Shown piece by piece: positions 23,077 to 35,025 of a DNA stretch of 64,000 nucleotides (its first letter is position 1; each line of letters opens with the position of its first letter). Location of the stretch: NCBI GenBank assembly GCA_038277395.1, contig CM076192.1, positions 131,017,570-131,081,569 of the forward strand, written 5' to 3'. The DNA comes from Dryocosmus kuriphilus (Eukaryota > Arthropoda > Insecta > Hymenoptera > Cynipidae). The position numbers and the translations under genes were made by a program. The notes under the pieces are model-generated. The model was not told where the DNA came from, did not search any database, and worked only from the letters and a program-made list of their open reading frames with translations.

Positions 23077-23270
23077 GAGCGGCAACGAGTTGTTGTTTCG
23101 AGTGCATCTCATAAAAACTGAAAAATTCTATCTCGGAAATACTAAATCTCAGGGTGGACAATATATAAATGTCATTCAAAAAGTAATTTTTTTGACCTAA
23201 AAACAAAGTTACAAATATTTTGAATACTTGCGTCAAACAGCTTGTGAACCTCAATTTCCTTCTCAAAGAA
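23077..23270 (-). CDS. Candidate exon ending at a strong splice donor
   Basis: A minus-strand open stretch ends GCCGCTC|GTAAGT at 23,077, a consensus donor. A short frame starting at an ATG at 23,107 enters the donor in phase 1. It lies about 0.8 kb upstream of the signal-peptide-like exon on the same strand, so it might be a 5' exon of the same gene. There is no protein similarity I can name; this is only a splice-signal-based call. Confidence 0.2.
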
Positions 23271-23279
23271 ATATGGCTT

Positions 23280-24345
23280 TAATTCTTTAAATGTTTAAAT
23301 TTAGAAAATACATTTTTAGAGAAAATTGGTACGCGAGTGAGTGAAATTTTCTCCAAAATATTTACCTCATTTACAAACTTGATTCAAATTATTATTAAAC
23401 TATATTTTAATATATTTTTTAATTCAATGATCCTCTAAAAAGGGATTGCAATTTAGTATTAAATTGTTTATTTTGAATTTGGAAGTTGATTAAATATGGA
23501 CAAGGAACACGGTTACCAATGTTCCATATAGAAGCCTTGCTTCTATAATCAATAAAAATTCGGCTACTTTAATCAAACGTAGATACAATATAATTTGGTA
23601 GATTGAACAAAAAAATTTGGTTAAATCAAGAAAAATTTTATTGAATTTACAAAGCATCTTTCAGTATTAATTATAAATATTTCCGCTTCATCGAGATCAA
23701 GATTTAAATATCAAAGAATGTCCGCGCAACTTGGATCCAATTTTAGTTATGAAGCAGGCATTAAAAAAATAAAAAAATACTTTCTATTTAGTGTGTCTCC
23801 TTCAAATGAAATTTAAAATAAAACTATGATCCTGAGAATCAGATAAAAGTAATTAAGATTTGCAAGCACAACTCCAAATGAGAACATCAGCTCGCCTCAA
23901 CTTAAAACCGGTTGTGATTACATTTAATTAATCTATCTTTATAAGAACATGTGCTTAGAACTTTACTAAGAAATAGACTGAAGTAACTGGAATTAAATTA
24001 AGCCCCAATTTCAATTTCAACCTTAAATTAAATTAAATTAACCCAAGATTAAGTTTAGTATAAAACACTACTCCGAACTGCGATTACGAACGATTAGGGG
24101 AGAGAGAAAGAGCTATTAATTTGTCGATTCCAGGAATCCGGTCAAAACACGAGAAGTCACCAGTTGTATTACGTCAACCGAGCAGAATGATATGCATTAT
24201 TTTTTTGTTTTATAAAAAAAAAAAACCGAATCTCCGCGCGACTTACAAGCTCAAAATAATAAAAAACACGTCCAGTTTCCAGAATAAATCTGTCAAAGTT
24301 GGAACGTTTGTAACTTGTTTATTTTTTTTTAATTTTTGAGTCTAG
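23280..24345. other. AT-rich DNA, no gene seen
   Basis: A/T-rich sequence typical of an intron or intergenic DNA. No long frame and no repeat boundary. Confidence 0.5.
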
Positions 24346-24349
24346 CGTC

Positions 24350-24610
24350 TATGAATGACAAACGCAAAAACACGTTTTAACTTGCGAAAAATGAGAGCAT
24401 TCAACTTCTGCAGAAGAGACATTTCCCGCTCTGCGCTCACGTTCAGACTAAGGGCACTGAGGCCTGTTGTCACGATGATAAGGGCAACGGTATGTTGGAT
24501 GGCGGGGTCACTCGGCAAAATGAGGCTTGTAATTGGTCCTCTGAGGGGAGAGATTTGAGGGCTAGTTGGAAATTTCAGCACCTCTGCGCATCATCGATGC
24601 AACGTGACGT
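24350..24610. other. Moderately GC-rich segment with overlapping short frames
   Basis: Frames of 67 codons (plus) and 79 codons (minus) overlap. Neither has a recognised motif. The change in composition could mark a promoter, an exon or an old element. Confidence 0.2.
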
Positions 24611-24619
24611 AACAGCGAC

Positions 24620-26470
24620 AGGCGTACGGCAATACGAATACCTCAATATACACGCGTAATGTCTAGAGTTGCATACAAAAAAGAAAAAAAAAAAAAAAAA
24701 AACTGATTCATGAAAAAATGTATTTGTCATAGCTCAAATAAGTTTTTAGAGTAAAACAGATTGAATAGAGCTGTTTTTACTTTACCCCTTATTCGAAAAA
24801 TCGATGTGCGAAAAAGCTGCCTTAATCAGTGAAGATTCACTTAATTCATTAAGAAGCCACTCTATAGAGAATCAGTGAATGTGTATTTGTTTCAGTGACA
24901 CACTTCTAACTGATCCAAAATTATACAGGTACTGTTCACTGAAATTCAGGTCGTTCTTCCATCGTTTTACAGTAGAAAACGTTACTGAAATGTGAAAAGT
25001 ATTTCTAGTGGGAATTCAGTAAAAAAACGTGAAAAAGATGTAAGGTACACCGGGCAAAATATGTCTTTGAGTCTCAGATAAACTGTTCCATGGAGAGTCA
25101 TCTTAACATCAATACCAGCGATTCTCCTGAGAATCAGTGAGCTTCTTTTCTGTCAGTTTTGAGTATTATTTCAATATCTTTATGCATAAAGTTAAGTGTA
25201 ATTTCTTATAATACTTAAATTATGGATTCCCCAGAATTATGTATCTCAAAATCATTTTCGAAGTTGCGATTGTATATTTCTATATTATACAGTTTTAATA
25301 ACTGTAGTCTCAATATTGAGATGATCAAGATTTTTATTTATTATAATAAATTATATTTATTATATCACAAGCTTATAATATTTTCAAAAATCTTACCTGA
25401 ACCATTTGCATCTTAAATACTGATTCCGAATCAATTTGAATTCATATCAATTTCCAGAAATATATCAATATAATAAAAATTATATTCAATCATTGCTCTG
25501 ATCCTTAATGATGTACAGTTTAAGAAATATTTTGCAAATAGTTTGGACGAAAGAAACATTGTGTTACTTGAGTTTTATTTTATCTTTTTACAAAAAAATG
25601 GTACAATATTTTCTAAAATCTGCTCTATATTTCCTTAACAACTGTTTCAAAATTTTATTGGAATTTAGCGTAAAGCCTTTTGATGTAGTTGGGAGGAAAT
25701 AATTTCTGGTTAGCATGATGAGAAACTCTGACCACATGTAATCTAAATTAGGGCTTACCACATATGTCATCACCTGAAAATTACCAGAGATCTTGCCAAT
25801 ATTAGAGATAGTTACAGTTCCTTAAACTGGAACAGGATCTAAAATGTAATTCCAACATAGAACAGTTTTCGAGTTTGCGGTCTTCAACCGGAAAACGACA
25901 GGAAATTTGCTTCCGTCATAGGTAGATTCACGAATTGTGCCGAAAGTGATTGCCCGGTCAATATATAAACGAATTCTGAAGAACATCATTCCTATTTTAG
26001 GACCAAAAATAGGCTTGCGGTCTTCTTTTAAGGTAAAAAGTTGACTTAAATCTAGCTTTGTCTAAAAAATGGCCCAAAATAAGTTGTAACAAAAACAAGA
26101 CTTTTTCTGGTAAGAATAGCATTGACGCTTCCCAGTCGCTAGTCAATTGCTGGAATATAGAATTTTCTTCTTGATAATTTATTGTAAGAGAGATTTTTAT
26201 GGATACAATCTTGAAAGTTTTACAATAACGTGACAATTTCCTATGACTTTTGCTGTTTGTTTTCGAAACTCTTTTCAGCAGCATTTTAAAATAAAGAAAT
26301 TTCAATCATTGTCACTTTGATGTTAATAGCATAAAATGTTTCTATACTGTTAGAAAATTCTTGAATATTCAAACACTTTTAAGTTACAAATATAACTTGT
26401 ATTTCAGGTACTGGTAACTAAAAGTGTTGAGCTGTAAAAATCTTTACTGTGCATTTCGGAACTTTAATAT
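24620..26470. other. AT-rich DNA, no gene seen
   Basis: Holds a poly-A-rich stretch near 24,681-24,703 and several TCAGTGA-like words at 24,830-25,140. I see no coding pattern. Confidence 0.5.
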
Positions 26471-26862
26471 GCGTTATTAGAGTTTACCGAACTGGCATGT
26501 ATTCGTTAACATCTGCCACGTCGCAAATTATTAGAATAATGTTATACATTCTCTAGTTGGCCTATTAGTCCCAATTGTACTGAAAAGTTTGGTAAAGCTT
26601 CCTAAACAAATTTTCTCAGTGTACATAAAAAAAAAAAACGTTTGCACTATTTTGATGTTTAAATCGTGTTTGAAAACAGGAATAAGGAAAATTATATGAA
26701 GGAGTATAGGTACACGGAGAAAACCTAGTTGGGAAACTTTACTGAACTTTTCAGTATAATTGAGACGTGTGGTCAGCTGGAAAATTTTTAACATTATTCT
26801 AATAATTTGTGACGTGCCAAATTTTAAAGAATACATAACAGTTCGCTAAGCTTTAATAACGC
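26471..26862. mobile_element. Fold-back repeat, arms about 150 bp
   Basis: The left arm (26,471 to about 26,622) and the right arm (about 26,711-26,862) are imperfect reverse complements. Shared words include GCGTTATTA, GAACTG, TTATTAGAATAATGTTA and TACTGAAAAGTT. The loop is about 90 bp and includes a poly-A run. Probably a MITE or fold-back element. Confidence 0.7.
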
Positions 26863-26889
26863 AGATGAAACTTTTGAAATGTGCAGGCA

Positions 26890-27628
26890 TATGAGGCACG
26901 CCCGTTGAAAACTTGTTTCAACCCATGTGCACCTTCCGGGAAGTGAAGAGATGGAAATCTGAAGGGGCCAGGTCAGAGGAATACGGGGGGTGTTTCAAAA
27001 TGTTCCATCCAAAAGAGTCCAGGAGTTGCTTTGTGGCGTTGTCCATGTGAGGTTTGCATTTTCATGCAGCAGGCAGACTCCCTTCGCCAGCATGCCCCTC
27101 CTTTTGTCCTGAATCGCCGTTTCAATTTTTTCAGCGTCTCACAGTATCTTGCCGCGTTGATGGTCTCCCCGTGAGGCAGATATTGAATCAAAATTATGCC
27201 TTTATGCTCCCAAAACACGGATGCACAAGTTCTTCAGTCACAATTTAAGGTCTTCCGCTCCTCTGATCGGCATGCACGGAAGTACGGCCATTTTTGAGTT
27301 CGCGACACCACTTGTACACACTCGTACGGTTCATAGCTCCATTACCATAAGCAGTTTTCACCCCATTATAAATCTCTACTGGAGCTTTTCCCTTCACAAA
27401 GAGGTAGCGAATGACGGCGCGAATTTCGCACTTGGCTGGAGATACGATAGACATTTTTCGCAAGAGATACTACTGCGTCAAGATTTTTCAACACACTAAC
27501 CTCGGCTTGGTCTCGTTTTGAAGGGGAGGGGTCAGACTACGCGTCAGTGTGTTGCCAACATGTCGAAAAAGTATTCCCTACAGCTGTGAGAGTACCAGTA
27601 AACTTACCTTCTGGACGTGCCTCGTATA
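26890..27628. mobile_element. Internally deleted mariner element
   Basis: The ends carry inverted TATGAGGCACG(C/T)CC motifs near 26,890 and 27,628, next to TA. The length, about 740 bp, is well short of a full mariner of about 1.3 kb, so the central part of the transposase gene is missing. Confidence 0.65.
26930..27463 (-). pseudogene. mariner transposase fragment
   Basis: The N-terminal piece (27,463-27,245) has the mariner helix-turn-helix pattern: AVIRYLFVKGK, SVYKWCRELKNGRTS and QRSGRP. It is joined by deletion and frameshift to a C-terminal part (27,218-26,930) reading LIQYLPHGETINAARYCE. Beyond it, in another frame, lies the expected DLAPSDFHLF box. The first two catalytic acidic residues fall in or near the deleted section, so the copy is inactive. 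Confidence 0.8.
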
Positions 27629-27710
27629 TCTCCTACCACGCCCACCGTAAGAAGCGCCAAATACAACTAATGAAAGAAGTCATTTTTAAACTGTAGACAT
27701 TTCATTTTTT

Positions 27711-27825
27711 GCAGCTGATAGTGACACAGTGAGTCAAGTTGTCAATCAACAATAAACAACTTCAAATAGGGAGTTGTACATTTTCGATGAGCAGCTTGAC
27801 TCACTATGTCACTAACAGCTGTTGC
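27711..27825. repeat. Short hairpin repeat
   Basis: GCAGCTGATAGTGACACAGT at 27,711 pairs with an inverted copy ending at 27,825. Arms are about 33 bases with a spacer of about 50. Confidence 0.65.
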
Positions 27826-27829
27826 ACCT

Positions 27830-29100
27830 ATGCCAATACATCATGGCTGCGACCAGTGAAAAGCCTGCGAGTTCGAAAGTGACTTTTTTCATTGTTTGCA
27901 TTTCGCGTCATTTTTTTATACATCTGCAGTTTCTCACAAGCGCAGAATATTTTATCTGGTTAGTATATAAGAGAGTTCCAAATTTTACCATTCAAGAATC
28001 AAGCGTGCGGCTGCGTAATTTCGGAGAAATTATTTCATATAGAAATTATTATTAGGCTTATGTATCTGTGTATTATATGTATGATGTGTATATTATATTG
28101 CCTTGAAAGTCTGAGTTTAAATTTTAAGACATATATTAAATATTTTTAAAACATAATTATTGCTTCTTAGAAGTCCAATTGAAAATGTTCCTTAACATTT
28201 CATTTAGATCCACAATATCTCATTAAATTTTTGAAGATTACATCATTTATATCTCAAACTGCAATACTATATGAGATTTGAAGCCTAGTGACCCATTAAA
28301 TACTTGATAGGTTATGGAAGAATCCTGGGTGAAAAATTATAAATCCATCACTAGTTAAGTCTCTTCTCTTTTAGGGCAGACATCATATAAATCTGCCAAA
28401 CTGATTTTAGACAAAACACAAAAGACTGCATAATCCGAGCATTTACGTTTTTCTTCTTTTATATTCTTCACTTTATTCCTAAACTCCCTTTACAAGATTT
28501 AATCTGACCAAGCGTAGATACTGTCTGAAACGCACAACGTACAGCGCATAGATTGATATCGATTCTGGTGCAATAAAGTCATATATCTTTCTCGTGATTC
28601 GCAATAGGTTTTCGAAATGTTTTCTCGGTTATTCAAATTTTCCAATTTAAACAGAACCAAATACACCAATAGCTCACATTCTGTTTCCAATTATAATCAT
28701 TTATCTACCCATTTAAAAAAATCCCGATCAAAAAATTAAATAAGAGTCAGAGTCATATCCCGGTTTTAAATTAGGAAAAAATGACACATTGTATTTACAT
28801 TAGAATTTTACTAACACATGCGGTAATCTAATTGTTTATTATTAGTAAATGATTTTATATAGAAAATGTAAATTCCTCTTGACTAAAAGATGTCTCCGAC
28901 TCAGTCACTGAATAGGGCCAATGAAATTTTGTTTAAAGGCAGAAAATTGATTAGCTTGAGGAAATGTTTTGCTGGGTAGATGATTGGAGAATAATTCTTG
29001 GACTCCAGTCATGGGGTGTATTGGACACCCCGTGAAGTTCATTCGCATTGGATGGACAGCGTAGGGTGCATTTATATAGAGATTTATATTTATAGTTTTT
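27830..29100. other. AT-rich DNA, no gene seen
   Basis: Two short frames exist (27,822-28,055 plus; 28,499-28,690 minus) without motifs. No clear feature. Confidence 0.45.
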
Positions 29101-29107
29101 TTTTTTT

Positions 29108-29302
29108 GAATAACTGATATTGAGCTCGCAAGGGCTACTTGTGCTATTGTTGCAAACCCTACCTCATTCTGCGTGGCTATTCTGCAGACACGCGAGTCCT
29201 TCTGATGCCAACACTTGACGCGTTCCAAGCAATGGATATTGCATATACATATACATGTGACACTACATACCACATACAGAGCTCAATATCGTTGGGTTAT
29301 TC
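29108..29302. repeat. Inverted repeat pair
   Basis: GAATAACTGATATTGAGCTC at 29,108-29,127 is matched by an inverted copy at 29,279-29,302. The interval of about 195 bp could be a small MITE. Confidence 0.55.
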
Positions 29303-29353
29303 AACAGGATAACTCAGATTAGCAACTATTATGTAATCTATCGTAAAGTCTAT

Positions 29354-29485
29354 AAATCTAACCTAACTACCTCATCAAACTTTTAGACCTAATTAAAAAT
29401 AGAGACCTTGATCAAATATCGAATGCTATTAAATCTATTTTCTATTAAATCTAAAAGTTCGATAAGGTGGTTAGGTTTGCGATTA
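29354..29485. repeat. Hairpin repeat, arms about 34 bp
   Basis: AATCTAACCTAACTACCTCA and onward (29,354-29,387) pairs imperfectly with 29,450-29,485, separated by a loop of about 62 bp. Confidence 0.6.
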
Positions 29486-30049
29486 TACAACACATCGCAC
29501 ACTTGGAAAAACATTGAATGATGTCAAATTTTAAACATTATTATTATCAGAGACATGTATAAAATATCTAAATTTGAAAAAGCAGAATTGTAAAATTGAA
29601 GGAATAAAGAAAGGTGTCTTCATTTCCATTGAACTCTCTAAATCCGTATTATTTATTAAAATAAACGAATCTTATGAGTTGAAATTAAAATGTAAAAATG
29701 CATGGAAAAACTTTTCCAATTTATTACAGACCATGAATTGTAATATATTGTAATTGTTAAAGATAATCATTTTTTCCAATTTTTGAGAAAATACCCAACA
29801 CAAAAAATTCAATCCATTTCACGGAAAAATTGTATGCAGTAAATTTTGCACAACTTAGGCTGGTAAACCGAGAACATAGTTGCATTTTGTTCAAATTTCC
29901 CTTTCAATCATGTAAAATGAAATAAGGTAATATTTGATGTGAAAATAGTAATTAATAAGAAAAACGCATTATTATTTAGTTGCCTGTTCACTGAGAAATA
30001 ATAATAATATTGAGTAGAGATTATCTGATGGTTTATAGATAATAATTAA

Positions 30050-33000
30050 TACAGTGGTTCAGGACTTTCACTTCCAGTGCCAATAGAGTCGGTACGGAGC
30101 TTTTGAAGTGCGATCATTTTTGGATAAGCAGAAGGGGAGAGTGGAGTGAGTAAGTTGAAAGTGTGTTGAGTGATAAACAAAGGGTTGAAAATATAGCATG
30201 ATTGAAGGGTGTACAAGAAAAAGTGTGAAAGTGTGTCAAAGAAGCGAAAAGTGAATGAGTGGTGAGTTTGAGGATAGTGTATAAGTTGTCTCTCAACGCT
30301 GAGTTGAGCAAAAGTGTGGAAAGGTCCTGGCGCGGGAGGAAAGGGGTAGAAGAGTGACGCAGAGAGGGAGTAGGTTCGGAGTGAGGAGGGTGAATTGTAG
30401 GCAGATGGATAGGGTTGAAAGAAATTAGCTGGCAAGGGGAAGTGAAGGGATATGCGCATAGAGTTGGAGAATTACTAGGAAGGTAAGGTAGAGCAGAATG
30501 TCGTTATTACGCAGTCCGGTGGACAGAGGGCATCGGAATGCCGAAAGTAGCTCAGACTCACGCGTAACGAATGAAATCCGGATTAGAGGGAATATAACAA
30601 GCGTGATAGGTGAGAGCAGGGACGTCAGCGGTGGCGAACATAAATTCATGACGCCCAGCGGAACAGGAAAAAGAAGGGGCACGAAGACGAAGGTGGTGAG
30701 TAGAGTGAGACAGGGCGAACAAGGTGAAATCGAGGACTTTATTAGAGAAATGGCAACAATGGGGGAGCTCTACCGGAAGGGTGGGGGATATATCGGAGCT
30801 ACATGAAAGGAAAAGAGAAGAGGAGCAAGTATAGGAGAAAGAAAAAGAGACCAAAAGATCCAAATTGAAGAAAAAGACAACAGAAAAGGAGAGAGGGGAG
30901 GGAGATATTTTTCATGAAATAGAAACCTTAATTAATAGTTTCAAAGACGAGACGTATGAAAAGCTCGAAGGAATCCAGAAAAATGGGGAAGAGGTTATTA
31001 GGGAGGAGGTTAGGAAGGTGAAAGAGAAGTGTAAAGATTGGGATGAACTTTGGAAACTTGAAAAAGAAAAGGTATGGAGTAAATTGGAAAGTATAGAAGC
31101 GAGGCAAAGGGAGAACAAGGGAGATAGGAAGAGGGAAATAGTACAACTAGAGGAGAGAGTGAGAAAAGCGGAGGTGAGGAATGACAATATGAGGGAAAAG
31201 GAGGGGGTAGTTAACAATTGAAGGAGGATAATGAGAGGTTAAGCAGGAGATTGATGCAAGTGGAAAGGAGACTGGAGGGAGAAGAAAGGGCAAAGAGAAA
31301 AAGAAACATAATAATCAAAGTCATGAAAACAGAAGGACAAACAGGAGAGGAGGAGGTTAGGAAGCTGATAAAAGACATCGGAGCACAAGTAAGGTTTGAG
31401 GAGGTAAAAAGAATAGAAAGGGGGGATAGGACGGAATGTTTGCTGTTAGTAAAACTGTGGAGTAAGAAGGTAAAGTACAAAGTCATGGAGAAAAAAAGGC
31501 GCTGAAAGGAAGAAGAGAGAGAATAGGAGAAGACATGACGTGGGTGGAGAGGAAGAGAAAACGGACGATAAATCGCAGTGCATGGGCAGAAAGGAATAAA
31601 GGAGAAAGGGCAAGGATTGGAAAAGGTGGATATAAGTAAATGTCGATGAGTTGGTAAGGGACGAGGAAGTCGAAGATCTGAGGATAGGTAGAAAGTGAGC
31701 AAAGAAGGGAAGGAGAAATGAATAAAATAGTAAAGACACAGGAACGGCGGGGGGGTTTATTCAAAGCAAAAAGAATGGAATGGAAGGAATAAAGTAAAGA
31801 TAGATAAGAAGGGAGAAGTGAAAGTGGCGTTTTGGAATGTGGCAGGATTAAAGAACAAAGATACAGGATTCTGGGAAGAAATGCAAGAATGGGATGTCGT
31901 AATGATGAGTGAAACATGGACGGAGGAGCAGGAATGGAAGTGCCTGAAAAGATGGTTGCCGTAAGGCTATGTATGGGAGATGCAAGGAGCAAGAAAGGAA
32001 AATGTAAAAGAAAGGAGTATCGGTGGCATGGTGTCAGGGGTAAGAAAGGAGTTGGTAATAGAAAAGGGGGAACGTAAGAATACGGCAGAAAAGGAGGGAA
32101 TAATGTTGTGAAGAACAAAAGTGGGGACAGTAAAAGTGAACATTGAATGTATTTATAGGAGAAGAGGGGAAGAAGTTATTGATTAAATTCTAGCAGAAGA
32201 AAGAATAAGGAAGTTAACGATGAAAATGGAAGTGGGTGACGAGTTAGGGTCTGAGCACTTCACAGTGATAGCAACATTGAGGGGTAGAAGCCTAAAGCGG
32301 GAAAAAGGGAACACGGTAGAAGCAGAGGAGATAGAATTGAATATGGGAAAATGGAGAGAACATAAGTTAAGGAATTTACAGAAAAAATGGAAAATGAGAA
32401 TCTGGTATGTATGGAAGAGAAAGGGATAGTTAAGATCATAGAAAATCTTAAAGACGTGATCTCCATGGTAAGGCTTCAGGTGAGGCCGGGAAATGAAGGA
32501 GAGTAATGTAAGAGAGGATGGTGTGATGTGGAGCGCAGAGAGAGCAAAGTAAACGCTAGAGAATGTTTTAGAAAATGAAGGTGAGGTGAAGGAAAAAAAG
32601 AGAAGGCTACAACAAGAGGAAGAAAGAACATGAGAAAATGTTAAGCAAAAAGAAGCAAGTGGAAGAAGAAAGATACGTTGAAGAGGTGGAGAAAGCTGTT
32701 AGGGTGGGAGAGAATGGGAAGTGATTAATAGGGAAAGAGGAAGAAGGAGTGGCATGAACGAGGAAATTAAAATGACAGAGTGGACAGAACACTCTAAGGG
32801 ATTGCTAGGAGGTGTTGGAAAAAGAATGCGGGGAGAAGGGAGGAATGTAGTTGCAGAGGATGGGGACAGAGGAAACGGGATTAGTAGGTAGGAGATAAAT
32901 GGAGCAATAGCAAGATTGAAAGGAAGCAATGCTAGAGGAGAGGATGGCATCGAGAAAGAAGCACTGATGTATGGTGGGGAAACGGCAAGAGAAGAACTGT

Positions 33001-33166
33001 GGAGGATATGTAATAAGGTATGGAAAGGAGAAGGATGACCAGAAGAATGGCGGACTGGGTTTGTAGTACCAGTGATTAAGAAAGAAGAGGGAAAAAATGT
33101 GCAGGACTATAGAGGTGTTACAATGATGTCAGTGGGTTAAAAAGTTACGCGGAGGTGCTTAGGATG
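30050..33166 (+). pseudogene. LINE retrotransposon, 5' part: ORF1, endonuclease and start of reverse transcriptase
   Basis: The plus strand is strikingly purine-rich throughout. ORF1 is broken into frames at 30,498-30,806, 30,865-31,221 and 31,218-31,690. The middle holds a Glu/Lys/Arg-rich coiled coil. The end holds an RRM-like part with RRLMQVERRLEG, KRNIIIKVMKTEG and KRIERGDRTE, as in L1-type ORF1 proteins. The endonuclease begins near 31,816 with VKVAFWNVAGL and DVVMMSETW. The RT starts near 33,050 with VIKKEEGKNVQDYRGVTM and is cut at 33,166 by the LTR retroelement. The remaining RT is found at 61,373. Many stops and frameshifts make it inactive. The family resembles long LINEs common in ants and wasps. 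Confidence 0.82.
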
Positions 33167-34532
33167 TCACGTCCCGAGCTAAGGTGAGGGTAGATGGGTA
33201 TTTTTGTTTAAGGTAGGTTAGGTTTGCTAATTACGTCAGGGTGGTAAGGCCTGACAATTTGTGGGATCGTTGTCACTTATCAACCCAAGGGGATTGTATC
33301 ATATGCAATTGACAATGTAGGCAAAATATATGAACAGTGAATGTTTATTAGCTCTAAAAGAATTATAATGAAATGTTTAGAGGTTATAATATTCACTAAG
33401 CTTACTTGAGTACCTTTCCTGTGGAAAGGGCGAGACAAAAGAATGAAATATACTTTTGATGGTTGGCTAAAGTTGAGGGTAGTTTTGGGACGAATCCACT
33501 CAACAACCGAGCGATACACGACACGTACCAGTGGCGAATCCACTCGTAAGTCCTTATCACAGTAGATAACACCGCGGACTTTTACTGTGACGGCTTATTC
33601 GACGACCTGCTAGTAGCCTAGGTCGAAGGGACACTTGTTCAGCGATTCCGCACTTGTAGCGGTGGACGCAGACGAACGCGAAGCGTACTGCGAACTTTCT
33701 AAGACGACTTTGACGAACGCGACTCGCACTGGTTACAACACGACGGTATACATGCTGGAACAGAACTGACGACTGATGGTCACCGTTCGGGGGTTTATAT
33801 ACACCCCGTTTCCTATGGTAAGTATATGGATGCGAAATCTTGCCATGAGCACGTATTTTAATAAACTTGGTAATAGTCACGATCCGCGTGGTACTTTGTA
33901 ATAGTCACGTTCGTCGGTCAATCTCGCAAGAGGCACGCGCGCTTCGATTCTTGACTATGCTTGTGTGTGTCATCTTCGCTGATCAAGTGTCCTTTTACCC
34001 AGCTATTGATGCAAGTATCGATGTTTACTATGAGTTATTTCTTAATTTCTATTTCATATGCAATTTTATGTCTAGGATTACGATTTATCAATTTGAGGCA
34101 TGTCTAACATGTTATTCTATTTCTTATTCTCTATTAGTTTATAATTTGTCATGGTATATGTTTGTACGTATACATACATATTAAATTCGCATATATTCGT
34201 ATATATGCGTATACGTACATACATGTATTGGTTATTGCATAAAGTGACATGTCGATATCGATCCAAGTATTCAAGTTTCTTGTGTGATTTCATTGTACTA
34301 CTCGTGTATGTTAAACTTGGATATGTTATCGACATAAAGCGTCTTATGGTAATGTGTTTCTAAATTACTCGCGCTTGCTTTCTTACCGACCGCAGTATGA
34401 TTACCATGTGTTGACGTATGATCATAAGTAGCTACTTGACTTGCCTGTCAAGTCGCGCATTTACCGCTTGAACTCTTATTCGTAGATAAGGCCGCTTTCA
34501 ACTAAACTCAAAATTTAAAACTTGCGGATGTG
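33167..34532 (-). repeat. 3' LTR of the env-bearing retroelement
   Basis: This 1,366-bp sequence recurs in the same orientation and the same length at 60,007-61,372, with only scattered differences that I estimate by eye at a few percent or less. On the minus strand it begins near TGTCACATCCGC and ends near GGGACGTGACA, giving a short terminal inverted repeat. It contains short minus-strand frames with no known function. The retroelement's coding strand is minus, so this copy is the 3' LTR. The outer edge abuts LINE reverse-transcriptase sequence. Confidence 0.88.
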
Positions 34533-34535
34533 ACA

Positions 34536-34552
34536 GCACTCCCCCGTTCAGA
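34536..34552 (-). promoter_or_regulatory. Polypurine tract next to the 3' LTR
   Basis: On the minus strand GAACGGGGGAGTGC directly precedes the LTR start. A purine tract in this place primes plus-strand DNA synthesis in LTR retroelements. An ATCGAGGACGAT word lies about 25 bases upstream of it, and the same word follows the env frame. Confidence 0.65.
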
Positions 34553-34836
34553 GTTTTCATCGTCCTCGATGAATGTAAAGGGAAAGAGAAAAGAAAAAAG
34601 AAAAAAGAAAACTAATTATTGATTGTCAGATTCGCTAGATTTTGTGTGTCTATGCGTCAGAGTGTTGTGAAGGTTTATGTGTCATGTATAATGTGGATTT
34701 TCGTAATTCAGCAAGTAAGTGTAACACAATTCTTCCCGTACTATGCCCTGCTCTCTTTATGCTAAGATTTGTTTGTAGTTACATCTTCTTTGTGGTTTCT
34801 TTTCGCTGGAGTCATCAGTGTTTTATGAGCTAACTC

Positions 34837-34981
34837 TGGACTGTTGGATGGGCGTTTGCCATTGCTTATTTAACAAAGGAAAGCGATAGTTCTACATCCA
34901 CAGTGGGGTATGACGAATACTGCTTCAATAATGCTGTGGCGATGGATTTGTCTGGGAGTTCTGCTGGTCCAAGCACTTCTG
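34837..34981 (+). CDS. Candidate short exon opposite to the retroelement, ending at a GTAAGT donor
   Basis: After a TAA, the plus strand stays open for about 48 codons. It passes an ATG at 34,942 (MDLSGSSAGPSTSG) and ends TCTG|GTAAGT at 34,981. The donor matches consensus well. The 265-codon frame at 35,026 is not in a compatible phase at the nearest acceptor, so a link to it is unproven. It could also be chance on the non-coding strand of a retroelement. Confidence 0.2.
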
Positions 34982-35025
34982 GTAAGTTTACCTATTTATT
35001 CCTTCTTTTCTTGAGTGTGGGGTAG

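Noticed and set aside
31211..32118. Long minus-strand frames rich in Phe, Leu, Ser and Pro at 30.9-32.1 kb
   Set aside because: They are the complement of the purine-rich LINE coding strand, where GAA/AGG-rich codons read as open frames on the other strand.
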